Below the pieces are notes generated by a model that saw only the letters and a program-made list of their open reading frames with translations, made no database searches and had not been told where the DNA came from. From contig CAWFMF010000004.1 of the NCBI GenBank assembly GCA_963816985.1, positions 4,898,001-4,962,000 of the forward strand: 64,000 nt of DNA, in the 5' to 3' direction. Position numbers and translations under genes: made by a program. How positions within the stretch are numbered: the first letter of the stretch is position 1; every line of letters starts with the position of its first letter. Positions 20,742-29,749 of the stretch are shown one piece after another. This DNA is from JAIVJM01 sp963816985. Its GTDB lineage: Bacteria; Acidobacteriota; Blastocatellia; Pyrinomonadales; Pyrinomonadaceae.

Positions 20742-21308
20742 TCAGTGTAAGACATAGCCGCAGTGTTTGAACCATGCGCGGGCGTCCGACTCAGTGACGG
20801 TCGCGATGGCCTGCTTGATCGCGGCCTCCAAGGCTTCGCGGGTGCGCGCCTTCGCCGCTCGCAAGAAGGTCTTGATCTTTGACCAGCATCTCTCTATCGG
20901 GTTCATATCCGGCGAGTAGGGCGGCAGGAACACGAGCCGCGCCCCCCTCGCCTCGACCGCCTCGCGTGCCGCCGCACAGCGGTGTGCGCTCAGGTTGTCG
21001 AGCACCACGATGTCACCCTCGCGCAGCGTCGGCGCGAGCACTTCGCGCACGAACGTGACGAAGACTTCGCCGTCCGTCGCGCCGTTAACCGTCATCAGCG
21101 CCGCGAGCCCCGAGGCCGAGAGCGCGCCGAGCATGGTGACGTTCTCGCCGTAGTTCTGCGGTGCGCTCCCCACGGCCCGCTCGCCGCGCGGGGCACGCCC
21201 GTAGAGGCGCGTCATGGCGATGTTGATGCCCGACTCGTCGATGAACTTCAGCCGGTCGAGGTCGAACTCTTCAGCCTCGTCGCGGTAAGAGAGCCGCGCT
21301 GCCTGCAC
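20742..21308 (-). CDS. IS630-family transposase, catalytic DDE part (orfB)
   Basis: A 188-residue frame from its first internal start, carrying the DDE domain: KFIDESG supplies the first Asp, DIVVLDNLSAH the second and NPIERCWSKIK the Glu. All catalytic residues are intact. The frame is open upstream into the A7 run at 21343-21349, where a -1 slip would join it to the helix-turn-helix frame, giving KKLIHASERNTER and then this sequence. The likely functional product is therefore the frameshift fusion spanning 21691-20742, not this piece alone. Confidence 0.85.
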   Translation of the reverse strand: MQAARLSYRDEAEEFDLDRLKFIDESGINIAMTRLYGRAPRGERAVGSAPQNYGENVTMLGALSASGLAALMTVNGATDGEVFVTFVREVLAPTLREGDIVVLDNLSAHRCAAAREAVEARGARLVFLPPYSPDMNPIERCWSKIKTFLRAAKARTREALEAAIKQAIATVTESDARAWFKHCGYVLH

Positions 21309-21337
21309 CCGCTCAGTGTTGCGCTCGGAGGCGTGGA

Positions 21338-21691
21338 TCAGCTTTTTTTATGCGGCAGGCTGAGCCGTCGTAGCGCCCGGTACATCGTCGGCACCGAGAC
21401 GCGCAGGCCGCGCTCGTCGGAGACCCGCTCGCACAACTCCGAGAGCGTCAGGTCGTTCTGCTCGCGGATGAGGCGGGCGATGAGCGCCAGCGAGTCGGCA
21501 TCGAGCAGGGGCCGGCGGCCGCCGGTGTGGCGCGTGGCGGCCAACTCGCCCGTGGCGCGCTCGCGCCGCCGCATCTTCTGGATGAAGGCGAGGCTGACGC
21601 GGAACTGCCGGGCGAGCTGGCGTTGCGAGCCTTCGCCCTCGTCGTAGGCCCGCGCGATCTTGGCGCATAAATCTGGAGAGTAGGCTTTCAT
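21338..21691 (-). CDS. IS630-family transposase, helix-turn-helix part (orfA)
   Basis: A 117-residue protein with helix-turn-helix DNA-binding content. KIARAYDEGEGSQRQLARQF and VSLAFIQKMRRR form the first HTH, and LTLSELCERVSDERGLRVSV with MYRALRRLSL form the second. This is the usual paired HTH arrangement of IS630/Tc1 transposases, which bind the terminal repeats. It ends LPHKKS at a stop immediately after an A7 slippery run. ATG 21691 is about 50 bases inside the right terminal repeat. Confidence 0.88.
   Translation of the reverse strand: MKAYSPDLCAKIARAYDEGEGSQRQLARQFRVSLAFIQKMRRRERATGELAATRHTGGRRPLLDADSLALIARLIREQNDLTLSELCERVSDERGLRVSVPTMYRALRRLSLPHKKS
21343..21349 (-). promoter_or_regulatory. 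Probable -1 programmed frameshift site (A7)
   Basis: Seven T on the plus strand read as A-AAA-AAA on the transcript, one codon before the orfA stop. The frame offset between orfA and orfB is exactly that required by a -1 slip. Such all-A slippery sites are known in IS630-type elements. Confidence 0.7.
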
Positions 21692-21759
21692 GCGGTGAAT
21701 CTACTCTCCCGCTGGCTTACAGCCAACTGAAAACCGCTCTAATGGGATTTAACGGTTGC

Positions 21760-21788
21760 TAGACATTCATTTATCAATCCTTTAATCT
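21760..21788 (+). promoter_or_regulatory. Possible promoter of tRNA-Leu
   Basis: TAGACA (21760-21765), a 17-base spacer and TAATCT (21783-21788), about 22 bases before the tRNA. The -10 match is weak. It lies 20 bases from the IS end. Confidence 0.33.
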
Positions 21789-21809
21789 CGCGTGTTTGAA
21801 AGTAACCTT

Positions 21810-21891
21810 GCGAAAGTGGCGGAATTGGCAGACGCGCCAGATTTAGGCTCTGGTACCGAAAGGTGTGGGGGTTCGAGTCCCCCCTTTCGCA
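21810..21891 (+). tRNA. tRNA-Leu (anticodon UAG)
   Basis: The acceptor stem GCGAAAG pairs with CTTTCGC, followed by discriminator A. The anticodon stem CCAGA/TCTGG encloses the loop TTTAGGC with anticodon TAG. The variable region is long, as in class II tRNAs, and the T-arm contains GGTTCGAGTCC-type sequence. CCA is not encoded. Confidence 0.93.
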
Positions 21892-22002
21892 CTGACGCTT
21901 CATTTTCATGAGTTCATCCGCATAAATTTTGAGAGAGGAAGGATGCCCGCCCTCTTCTGAGCCTTCGGACGGCGCAGGCGACGGAGCGCGGGATTTATTT
22001 TT

Positions 22003-23424
22003 ATGAAGACAGAGATCGTGGACGTTTCGCCCACCCGCAAAGAGTTGAAGATCGAATTGTCCGCCGAGGACGTGCGCGCCGAGTACGAGCGCGTGACGCA
22101 GGAGTACGCGCGCGCCGCCAACGTGCCCGGCTTCCGCAAGGGCCACGCCCCGGCGGCGGTCGTCCGCACACGCTTCAAGAAGGACATCCAGACTGACGTG
22201 CTCCAAAGGATGATCCCCGACGCCGTGACGCGCGCCATGCACGAGACCGGCATCGAGCCCATCGGGCAGCCCGACATTCACCTCGACAACGAGGGGCTCG
22301 ACAAGTTCGGCCAAGAACCCATCTCGCTCCACGCGCACGTCGAGGTCATGCCCGTCGTCAACCTGGGCGAGTACAAGGGTCTCGAAGCGTCGCGCCGTCT
22401 CCGGCCCGTCACCGACGAGACCGTCGAGGAGGTCATCCAGAACCTGCGCGAGGCGTCCGCCGCCTTGCAGCCCGTCGAAGACCGTGGGGCCGAAGACGGC
22501 GACACCGTGACCATAGACGTTCAGGGCCGTTACATTGACCCGCCCGAAGACGAGGACATCAACGCCGACGAAGTCAACGTCGTCCTCGGCGGCGAGCACG
22601 TCCTCCCCGACTTCAACGAGCACCTGCGCGGCACGCGCGCCGACGAGGTGAAGACCTTCACGGTCGTCTACCCCTCTGACTACAACGCGGCGGGTCTGGC
22701 CGGGAAGACCGTCGAGTACACGACGACCGTGACGGCGGTGCGGCGCAAGGAAGTGCCGGAGATTGACGACGAGTGGGTCAAGAGCCTCGACGAGGAAGAG
22801 GTTGACACGGTGGAGAAGCTGCGCGCCCGCGTGCGGGAGAACCTCTCGAAGAACGCCGAGAACGAGTCCGAGCACCGCCTGCGCGACGAAATCCTCGGCA
22901 AGCTCATCGGCGGCAACCAGTTCGAAGTCCCCGAAACGCTCGTCGAGTACCAGTCGAACCAACTGCTCCAGACCACCATCAACGACATGATGCGGCGCGG
23001 CGTTGACCCGCGCAGTCAGGAGTTGAACTGGGACGCCCTCAGAGAGGTCGTGCGCGCCCGCGCCGAGGAGGATTTGCGCGGCTCGCTCCTGCTCGAACGC
23101 ATCGCCGAGGAGGAGAACATCGAGGTCTCGGACGAAGAGGTCGAGGCGGAAATTCAGCGTCTCGCCGAGGGCATGAACCAGACCCCGGAGCAGGTGCGCG
23201 CTGCCTTGACAAAGCAGGGAGGCGAACGTAGCATCGCCGACAGGTTGCGCAACCGTAAAGCGCTCGATTTGATACTCGAAAACGCGGTCGTCACCGACGC
23301 GGAATGGGAAGAGGCGAGCCCCGAAGGCGGCCCCGACGCGGAGGCCGAAACGGAGGCCGACATGGAAGCGTCGGCGACTGAAGAGCCGACCGCAGAGCAG
23401 GCCGCGGAAAAGGCCGAAGGGTAA
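22003..23424 (+). CDS. tig: Trigger factor, ribosome-associated chaperone
   Basis: A 473-residue trigger factor. The N-terminal ribosome-docking domain carries GFRKGHAP (about 43-50), matching the GFRxGxxP signature. An FKBP-type peptidyl-prolyl isomerase domain lies at about 155-245 (DGDTVTIDVQGRY, VVLGGEHVLPDF). A long helical C-terminal chaperone domain follows, ending in an Ala/Glu-rich acidic tail. It binds nascent chains at the exit tunnel. It is the first gene of the conserved tig-clpP-clpX-lon order, with clpP starting 122 bases downstream. Confidence 0.96.
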   Translation: MKTEIVDVSPTRKELKIELSAEDVRAEYERVTQEYARAANVPGFRKGHAPAAVVRTRFKKDIQTDVLQRMIPDAVTRAMHETGIEPIGQPDIHLDNEGLDKFGQEPISLHAHVEVMPVVNLGEYKGLEASRRLRPVTDETVEEVIQNLREASAALQPVEDRGAEDGDTVTIDVQGRYIDPPEDEDINADEVNVVLGGEHVLPDFNEHLRGTRADEVKTFTVVYPSDYNAAGLAGKTVEYTTTVTAVRRKEVPEIDDEWVKSLDEEEVDTVEKLRARVRENLSKNAENESEHRLRDEILGKLIGGNQFEVPETLVEYQSNQLLQTTINDMMRRGVDPRSQELNWDALREVVRARAEEDLRGSLLLERIAEEENIEVSDEEVEAEIQRLAEGMNQTPEQVRAALTKQGGERSIADRLRNRKALDLILENAVVTDAEWEEASPEGGPDAEAETEADMEASATEEPTAEQAAEKAEG

Positions 23425-23546
23425 GCCGAAAGTTCCCTTGCGTCGGGCGACGGCGACGCCCCTCGCGGCGCTCGTTTCGCCGGTTTGAAAGTCGCGGGTC
23501 GAGAGCCCGCCGTGGGCGCGCTTCCAGAAAGGTTGTTATAAAGATT

Positions 23547-24128
23547 ATGCCAAGCATCATTGACCACACTCCGCGCGGCGACGTCTACATGGACGTTTTC
23601 ACGCGCCTCCTCAAAGACAACATCGTCTTCATCGAAGGCCCCATCGTTGACCAGCTCGCCAACGATGTCGTCGCGCAGCTCCTGTATCTCGAATCCGAAG
23701 ACCCTGAACGCGACATCAGCCTCTACATCAACTCGCCGGGCGGCTCCGTCACCGCCGGGATGGCGATTTACGACACGATGCAGTTCATCCGCCCCGACAT
23801 CGTGACCATCTGCCTCGGACAGTGCGCGTCGTTCGCCGCGCTGCTGCTCGCTGCCGGGACGAAGGGCAAGCGGTTCGCTTTGCCCAACTCGCGCATCCTC
23901 ATCCACCAGCCGCACGTCATGGGCGGCGTCGGCGGACAGGCGACCGACATCAAAATCTACGCCGAGGAGATCATCAGGATTCGCGAGGTGACTTCGCAGA
24001 TTCTCGCCAAGCACACGGGCCAGACCTTCGAGAACATCGAGCGCGACGTCGAGCGCGACCGCCACATGTCGGCGATGCAGGCCAAGGAGTACGGCCTCAT
24101 TGACGAGGTCATCGCGCACCGCCAGTAA
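23547..24128 (+). CDS. clpP: ATP-dependent Clp protease proteolytic subunit
   Basis: A 193-residue ClpP of normal length. The catalytic triad is visible: Ser in GQCASFAALLLAAG, His in RILIHQPH and Asp in ERDRHMSA. YINSPGGSVTAGMAIYDTM is the usual substrate-strand region. The active-site segment has Cys-Ala-Ser-Phe-Ala where most ClpP have Ala-Ala-Ser-Met-Gly, a mild variant. It forms the tetradecameric chamber and works with ClpX encoded 319 bases downstream. The start at 23547 is followed directly by the N-terminal PSIIDHTPRGD. Confidence 0.96.
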   Translation: MPSIIDHTPRGDVYMDVFTRLLKDNIVFIEGPIVDQLANDVVAQLLYLESEDPERDISLYINSPGGSVTAGMAIYDTMQFIRPDIVTICLGQCASFAALLLAAGTKGKRFALPNSRILIHQPHVMGGVGGQATDIKIYAEEIIRIREVTSQILAKHTGQTFENIERDVERDRHMSAMQAKEYGLIDEVIAHRQ

Positions 24129-24447
24129 AGCCCCGGCGGCGCATCGGGCCGGAAGAAGTTCCGGCGTTCAACACTCCCCCCAGAGACGCGGCGACGGAGG
24201 CGAATGACAAGCGCCTCCGTCAATTTCCTCACCCGCTGTAGGCCGCGAATGCTCTTTCTGTGTTACATTACGACGCGGGGCGCGATAAGGTCATCTCCGG
24301 CCCCGCGCCCGCTTCTCCTGCTTTGAAGCGTTGACACCCGCGACGAACTCATTGTAGAAGATGTGCGGCACGCGCACGATAGCGAGCCCTGACCCAACAG
24401 GCAGTTTCACACAGTAAACCGAACGACGGAGTTTCCCTCAAACGCCT
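24129..24447 (+). other. clpP-clpX intergenic region
   Basis: About 320 bases with no gene seen. The gap is longer than usual for this operon, so clpX may have its own promoter; no convincing -35/-10 pair was identified. Confidence 0.4.
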
Positions 24448-25689
24448 ATGGTACGTCGAACCGATGACACGCTGCGCTGTTCGTTCTGCGGTAAGTCGCA
24501 GAACGAAGTGAAGAAGCTCATTGCCGGCCCCACCGTCTACATCTGCAACGAATGCATTGACATCTGCAACGAGATCATCACCGACGACCAGCAGGCCGAG
24601 GCCGTCGCCTCGCGCCCGCCGCTTCCGAAGCCCGCCGAGATTAAGAACTTCCTCGACGAGTACGTCATCGGTCAGGACGAGACCAAGAAGCGTCTCGCGG
24701 TCGCCGTCTATCAGCACTACAAGCGGATAGAACTCGCGCGCCGCCGCTCCGACATCGAACTCCAGAAGTCGAACATCCTCCTCATCGGCCCGACGGGCAC
24801 GGGCAAGACTCTGCTCGCGCAGACACTCGCGCGGATGCTCTCAGTCCCCTTCACCATCGTGGACGCGACGACGCTGACCGAGGCGGGCTACGTCGGCGAG
24901 GATGTCGAGAACATCATCCTCAAACTCTTGCAGGCCGCGAACGGCGACGTGGAGCGCGCGCAGCAGGGCATCATCTACATTGACGAGGTGGACAAGATTT
25001 GCCGCAAGGACGAGAACCCCTCGATTACGCGCGACGTGTCGGGCGAGGGCGTGCAGCAGGCGCTCTTGAAAATTCTCGAAGGCACGGTCGCCAACGTCCC
25101 GCCGCAGGGGGGACGCAAGCACCCGCATCAGGAGTTCTTCCCCGTTGACACGACCAACATCCTCTTCATCTGCGGCGGCGCGTTCGTCGGGCTGGAGAAG
25201 GTCGTCGAGCGCCGCTCGCGCAACAAGTCAATGGGCTTCCACGCCGAACTCCGCGGCTCCGGGAGCCGCTACGCGCAGGCGCTTGCGGAGGTGCAGCCGG
25301 AAGACCTCGTGAAGTACGGACTGATTCCCGAATTCGTCGGGCGTCTGCCGGTCGCGGGCGTGCTGCACGAACTCGACGAGGCGGCGCTCATGCGCATCCT
25401 CACCGAGCCGAAGAACGCGCTCGTCAAGCAGTACCAGAAAAAGTTCGAGTACGACAACGTCAAGCTCCGCTTCACGGAAGACGCCCTCAAGGCCATCGCC
25501 GGGCAGGCGGTTGACCGCAAGGTCGGCGCGCGCGGCCTGATGATGATCATGGAGGAGCTGCTCCTCGACGCCATGTACACGCTCCCTTCGCAGAAGCGCG
25601 TCAAGGAGTTCGTCATCACCAGCGAGATGGTCGAGCGCCGCCGCGCCCTCCCCGGCGAATCGCTCACCGGCGTTGACGAAGCAGCGTAA
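24448..25689 (+). CDS. clpX: ATP-dependent Clp protease ATP-binding subunit ClpX
   Basis: A 413-residue AAA+ unfoldase. The N-terminal zinc-binding domain uses Cys11, Cys14, Cys33 and Cys36. Walker A is GPTGTGKT (near 113) and Walker B IIYIDEVDK. The pore loop region GYVGEDVE, sensor and RKVGARGL motifs are all present. It recognises and unfolds substrates and feeds them to ClpP. A strong hairpin terminator begins at the stop codon, separating it from lon. Confidence 0.97.
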   Translation: MVRRTDDTLRCSFCGKSQNEVKKLIAGPTVYICNECIDICNEIITDDQQAEAVASRPPLPKPAEIKNFLDEYVIGQDETKKRLAVAVYQHYKRIELARRRSDIELQKSNILLIGPTGTGKTLLAQTLARMLSVPFTIVDATTLTEAGYVGEDVENIILKLLQAANGDVERAQQGIIYIDEVDKICRKDENPSITRDVSGEGVQQALLKILEGTVANVPPQGGRKHPHQEFFPVDTTNILFICGGAFVGLEKVVERRSRNKSMGFHAELRGSGSRYAQALAEVQPEDLVKYGLIPEFVGRLPVAGVLHELDEAALMRILTEPKNALVKQYQKKFEYDNVKLRFTEDALKAIAGQAVDRKVGARGLMMIMEELLLDAMYTLPSQKRVKEFVITSEMVERRRALPGESLTGVDEAA

Positions 25690-25781
25690 AAGGCCGTAAA
25701 CGGTAAACCGTGAACCGTGACAAGAGGAAAGACAGTTTTCTTCCTGTCACGGTTCACGGTTTACCGTTTACGGCCTTTTTT
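25688..25781 (+). terminator. Heptamer-repeat hairpin and terminator after clpX
   Basis: Perfect 35-base arms (25688-25722 and 25745-25779) followed by a T-run. The left arm is built of 7-base units: CCGTAAA, CGGTAAA, CCGTGAA, CCGTGAC. It has the form of an intrinsic terminator and belongs to the same repeat class as 29051-29134 and 31560-31641. Confidence 0.85.
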
Positions 25782-25787
25782 CTTACC

Positions 25788-25819
25788 TTGTAGCGCGCGG
25801 GCGCGAAATGGTTTAAAAT
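25788..25819 (+). promoter_or_regulatory. Weak candidate promoter for lon
   Basis: TTGTAG (25788-25793) and the AT-rich TTTAAAAT about 18 bases later could act as -35 and -10. It directly follows the clpX terminator, where a lon promoter would be expected. Confidence 0.3.
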
Positions 25820-25920
25820 TCGACTTAACCTGATGGCCGGGGCGAGCGACTTTGGTTGTGCGGCTCGCCCTTTGCGCCATCAGCAGCAGCATTCAACGGA
25901 CGCGAAGAGCTTTTTTGATT

Positions 25921-28356
25921 ATGGAAGAATATTCTGACCGCACTCCTTCGGACATCACGCGCCTGCCGATGGTGCCGATCCGCGATGTCGTGATTTTCCC
26001 TTTCACCAAAGTCGCCTTCAAGATCGGGCGGCCCGGCTCCGTGCGCGCTCTCGAAGACGCGCTCGCCACCGACCGCACCATCTTCCTCGCGACGCAGCAC
26101 GACGCCTCGATTGACGAGCCGCTCCCCTCGCAGATTTACGGCGTCGGAACCATCGCCCGCATCCTCCAAGCGCAGAAGCAGGAGAACGGGCAGACCAAGG
26201 TCGTCGTCGAGGGCCGCGAGCGCGCCACGACCATCCGCGTCGAGAACGACAACGGCGCGTTCACCGCGACCGTCCGTCGCGCGCCCGCCGCCGTCGAGTC
26301 GGGGCCGAAGATTGAGGCGATGACGCAGCGCATCGGCCAACTCGTCGAGCAGCATCTCCGGCTCGCGCCCGAAATGCAGACCGACGCACTTCAGACGGCG
26401 CTCCGCAATCAAGACCCCTCGCATCTCGCCGACGCTCTGGCCTCGCAGCTCAAAATCTCTGTCGAGGACAAGCAGGGGCTGCTCGAAATCTTCTCCGCGC
26501 ACGGTCGCCTGCAAAGGCTCGTCGAGTTGCTCGAAGTCGAAGTTGATAAGCGGCAGCTCGACCGCACCATTCAGGCGCGCGTCAAGCGGCAGATGGAGAA
26601 GGCGCAGAAGGAGTACTACCTCAACGAACAGATTAAGGCCATCCACAAGGAACTCGGACGCAAGGACGAGAAGGCCGAGATGGAAGACTTGCGCAAGCGC
26701 ATCGAAGAGGCCGGGATGACCGAGGAGGCGAAGGAGAAGGCCCTTCAGGAACTCCACCGCCTCGAAGCCATGCCGCCGATGAGTGCCGAAGGCACGGTCT
26801 CGCGCACCTACATCGAGTGGCTCCTGAACGTGCCGTGGAAGCAGAAGTCGAAAGAGATTAAGGACATCACGAAGGCCGAGGAGGTCTTGAACGACGACCA
26901 CTTCGGTTTGGAGAAGGTCAAGGAGCGCATCCTCGAACACCTCGCGGTGCGTCAGCTCGTCAAGAACCCGAAGGGCTCCATCCTCTGCTTCGTCGGCCCG
27001 CCGGGAGTCGGCAAGACTTCTTTAGGCAAGTCCATCGCGCGAGCCACGGGCCGCAAGTTCGTCCGCCTCTCTCTGGGCGGCGTGCGCGACGAGGCCGAGG
27101 TACGCGGCCACCGCCGCACGTACATCGGCGCGCTGCCGGGGCAGATTATTCAGATGATGAAGAAGGCCGGGACGGCCAACCCGCTCATCCTTCTCGATGA
27201 AGTTGATAAGCTCGGCGCGGATTTCCGTGGCGACCCGTCTGCCGCGCTCCTCGAAGTCTTAGACCCGGAGCAGAACAACACGTTCCAAGACCATTACCTC
27301 GATGTCGAGTACGACCTCTCGAAGGTCTTCTTCATCGCGACGGCGAACGTCTTGCACACCATCCCGCCCGCGCTCCAAGACCGTCTTGAGATTCTGCGAC
27401 TCTCCGGCTACACCGAGCGCGAGAAGTTGGAGATAGCCAAGCGGCACCTCGTCTCGAAGCAGGCCGAAGGGTCGGGCCTCAAGCCCGAACAGGTCGAGTT
27501 CACCGACGAAGGTCTGCTGGAAATCATCCGCCACTACACGCGCGAGGCGGGCGTCCGCAACCTTGAGCGCGAAATCGGCTCGTGCTGCCGCAAGGCTGCC
27601 AGAAAACTCATCACCGGCAGCGCGGGCGACGAGTTCCGTCTCTCGGTGACGGCGGAGTTGGTGCGCGAGATGCTCGGCCCCGTCCGTTTCCGCCAGCAGT
27701 TCGTGGCCGCCAACAGCGAAGTCGGACTGGCCGTCGGATTGGCGTGGACTGAGGTCGGCGGCGAGGTGCTTCAAATCGAAGCGACGCTCACGAACGGGCG
27801 CGGCGGCGTGACTTTGACGGGCAAGCTCGGCGAGGTCATGCAGGAGTCGGCGCAGGCCGCTTTGACCTGCATCAAGGCGCGGGCCGAGCGTCTGGGGATG
27901 AACCTCGAATTCATCCGCAAGCGCGATTTGCACGTCCACATCCCCGAAGGCGCGATCCCGAAGGACGGCCCGTCGGCGGGCGTCACGATGGCGACGGCGA
28001 TGGCGTCGGCGCTGGCTCGCGTCCCCGTCCGCAGGGACGTGGCGATGACGGGCGAGATAACCCTGCGCGGGCGCGTTCTGCCCGTCGGCGGCGTCAAGGA
28101 AAAACTGCTCGCCGCGCACCGCTTCGGCATCACGACCGTGCTCATCCCGAAGGAGAACGAGAAAGACCTCGAAGAGGTGCCCGAAGAGGTGCGGGCCGTG
28201 ATGACCGTCCAGCTCGTCGAGACGATTGACGAGGTGCTCTCGCTCGCGCTCGAAGACGCGTGCCCGACCGACGCGGGCGCGACCGACGACGCGCGTCCGC
28301 CCGTCTGGACGACCGACCAGCCTTCGGCGGGCAGCACGCCCTCGATGGCCGAATAG
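25921..28356 (+). CDS. lon: ATP-dependent Lon protease
   Basis: An 811-residue LonA. The N-terminal LAN domain (about 15-210) begins LPMVPIRDVVIFPF. A coiled-coil linker follows (KRQMEKAQKEYYLNEQIKAI). The AAA+ domain has Walker A GPPGVGKTS near 359 and Walker B LILLDEVDK. The protease domain carries the Ser-Lys dyad in KDGPSAGVTM (near 681-690) and GGVKEKLLAAHR. It degrades misfolded and regulatory proteins. ATG 25921 is chosen because the 23 residues encoded upstream from 25852 have no match to the family. The Shine-Dalgarno sequence is weak. Confidence 0.97.
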   Translation: MEEYSDRTPSDITRLPMVPIRDVVIFPFTKVAFKIGRPGSVRALEDALATDRTIFLATQHDASIDEPLPSQIYGVGTIARILQAQKQENGQTKVVVEGRERATTIRVENDNGAFTATVRRAPAAVESGPKIEAMTQRIGQLVEQHLRLAPEMQTDALQTALRNQDPSHLADALASQLKISVEDKQGLLEIFSAHGRLQRLVELLEVEVDKRQLDRTIQARVKRQMEKAQKEYYLNEQIKAIHKELGRKDEKAEMEDLRKRIEEAGMTEEAKEKALQELHRLEAMPPMSAEGTVSRTYIEWLLNVPWKQKSKEIKDITKAEEVLNDDHFGLEKVKERILEHLAVRQLVKNPKGSILCFVGPPGVGKTSLGKSIARATGRKFVRLSLGGVRDEAEVRGHRRTYIGALPGQIIQMMKKAGTANPLILLDEVDKLGADFRGDPSAALLEVLDPEQNNTFQDHYLDVEYDLSKVFFIATANVLHTIPPALQDRLEILRLSGYTEREKLEIAKRHLVSKQAEGSGLKPEQVEFTDEGLLEIIRHYTREAGVRNLEREIGSCCRKAARKLITGSAGDEFRLSVTAELVREMLGPVRFRQQFVAANSEVGLAVGLAWTEVGGEVLQIEATLTNGRGGVTLTGKLGEVMQESAQAALTCIKARAERLGMNLEFIRKRDLHVHIPEGAIPKDGPSAGVTMATAMASALARVPVRRDVAMTGEITLRGRVLPVGGVKEKLLAAHRFGITTVLIPKENEKDLEEVPEEVRAVMTVQLVETIDEVLSLALEDACPTDAGATDDARPPVWTTDQPSAGSTPSMAE

Positions 28357-28377
28357 AATCCCGCCTGCGGTTGAGCG

Positions 28378-28411
28378 GGCGTCGCCGGAACTGTCGGGTT
28401 TCCGGCGACGC
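28378..28411 (+). terminator. Hairpin downstream of lon
   Basis: GGCGTCGCCGGAA pairs perfectly with TTCCGGCGACGCC around an eight-base loop, 20 bases after the lon stop. No U-run follows. Confidence 0.55.
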
Positions 28412-28589
28412 CACGCCCCGACGGCACGAACCCGAAAGCCCTCTGCTTCTTGACAACCCTCCGAGAGACAGGCAGTCTTTCTCTCATCAATCTTCAAAGG
28501 TCGAAGTTACACACGGTCGAGGGGCGCGTCCCCGAAGGGAATCCTTCCGCCGCCGTGTATCCGAAAATCCCTCAAGGAGACGAAATCAA

Positions 28590-29051
28590 ATGAGCGACAA
28601 GCAGAAGAGCGCCGAGCTGATCCTGAAGCTCTACGAGCTGCGGCGCGAAGAGGTCATGCGTCAGGCGCGCAACTGGTTCGGCGGCTTCAACCCCACGAGC
28701 GCCGAAGAGATCATGAACGCCGCGCGCGGCGAGCACAGCGCCTACTACCGGATGGTCACGAGCTACTGGGAGATGGCCTGCTCGTTCGTTGACCACGGCG
28801 CGATTGACGAAGACATGTTCAACGACGCCAACGGCGAGCACGTCTTCATCTTCGCCAAGCTCCAGCCCTTCCTCGGAGAGCTGCGCGCGATGACGCACCC
28901 GGAAGCCCTCAAGCATATCGAACAGATCGTGATGCGCCTGCCCGAAGCCGAGAAGCTTATGGAGCGCATGCGCGAGATGTCGAAGATGGTGGCGGCCCGC
29001 CGCGCCGCCGCCGCGTCGGAGCAGGCGGGGGCGGACGCGGCCAACGCCTGA
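28590..29051 (+). CDS. Conserved helical hypothetical protein
   Basis: A 153-residue soluble, mostly helical protein with an AAGGAG ribosome-binding site upstream of ATG 28590. The sequence includes ELRREEVMRQARNWFGGFNP, SYWEMACSFVDHGAID and an Ala-rich basic end. No catalytic motif or signal peptide is visible and I do not recognise the family. It lies between lon and yihA on the same strand; a repeat hairpin begins right at its stop and runs up to the yihA start. Confidence 0.78.
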   Translation: MSDKQKSAELILKLYELRREEVMRQARNWFGGFNPTSAEEIMNAARGEHSAYYRMVTSYWEMACSFVDHGAIDEDMFNDANGEHVFIFAKLQPFLGELRAMTHPEALKHIEQIVMRLPEAEKLMERMREMSKMVAARRAAAASEQAGADAANA

Positions 29052-29134
29052 AAGCCGTGACGGGTAGACCGTGACAGGTGACAAGCTGAAACCTTGTTCT
29101 CGCCTGTCGCCTGTCACCTGTCACCTGTCACGCT
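29051..29134 (+). repeat. Heptamer-repeat hairpin before yihA
   Basis: Left arm of 7-base units CCGTGAC, GGGTAGA, CCGTGAC, AGGTGAC. Right arm CGCCTGT, CGCCTGT, CACCTGT, CACCTGT, CACGC, largely complementary. It ends 3-4 bases before the yihA start codon, which has no Shine-Dalgarno sequence. Confidence 0.75.
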
Positions 29135-29137
29135 CTT

Positions 29138-29749
29138 ATGAAAGTCACGTCCGCGAGATTCGTCAAGAGCGCGTTCGAGGAGGAGCACTGGCCGAAGGGG
29201 CCGGTGCCGGAGGTCGCCTTCATGGGGCGGTCGAACGTGGGCAAGTCGAGCCTCATGAATTCCCTGCTCCGGGTGAAGGGGTTGGCGCGGACTTCCTCGA
29301 CGCCGGGGAGGACGCAGTCGCTCAACTACTTCCTGATAAACGAGCGCTTTTACTTCGTTGACCTCCCCGGCTACGGCTACGCGCGCGTGCCGCGCGACGT
29401 GCGCGACTCGTGGGGGGAAATGGTCGCCAGTTACCTTGCAAATCGCGACTCCCTTGTGTTATCAATTCACATCGTTGATTCGCGCCACGAACCCACGAAA
29501 TTGGATTTGCAGCTCCGCGAATGGCTCCTGGTCAACCAGAAGCCTTTCCTGACGGTTGCGACCAAAGCCGACAAGCTCTCGCAAAACGAGTTGCGGAAAA
29601 ACCTCGCGCGTACCCGTAAAGTTCTGGACGCAGTGGGTGAAGGCGCGGGCGTGGGAGTAATCGAATACTCCTCCGTCACGGGGCGCGGGCGGGAACGCAT
29701 CTGGCACGCTGTCGAAGAGGCACTGGCCGCCTCACATTCCCCCCTTTGA
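29138..29749 (+). CDS. engB: Ribosome biogenesis GTPase YihA/EngB/YsxC
   Basis: A 203-residue TrmE-Era-type GTPase of normal length that assists large-subunit assembly. G1 is GRSNVGKSSLMNSLL, G2 lies in ARTSSTPGRTQSLNYF, G3 in DLPGYGYARV, and G4 in ATKADKLS. The start at 29138 abuts a heptamer-repeat hairpin rather than a Shine-Dalgarno sequence. The remainder of the fold (WGEMVASYLANR, LQLREWLL) is typical. Confidence 0.95.
   Translation: MKVTSARFVKSAFEEEHWPKGPVPEVAFMGRSNVGKSSLMNSLLRVKGLARTSSTPGRTQSLNYFLINERFYFVDLPGYGYARVPRDVRDSWGEMVASYLANRDSLVLSIHIVDSRHEPTKLDLQLREWLLVNQKPFLTVATKADKLSQNELRKNLARTRKVLDAVGEGAGVGVIEYSSVTGRGRERIWHAVEEALAASHSPL

Larger units (their letters stand above)
20728..21739 (-). 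mobile_element. IS630/Tc1-type insertion sequence, intact
   Basis: A 1012-bp element. It begins GAGCGGTTTTCGCTTCAGTG at 20728 and its right end, read on the minus strand, begins GAGCGGTTTTCAGTTGGCTG. TA dinucleotides flank both ends (20726-20727 and 21740-21741), as expected for the TA target duplication of this superfamily. It contains two overlapping reading phases for one transposase. Confidence 0.9.

Noticed and set aside
20742..21691. IS transposase as a broken pseudogene
   Set aside because: The frame change coincides exactly with an A7 run giving the required -1 slip, and all catalytic residues remain, so programmed frameshifting is the better reading.
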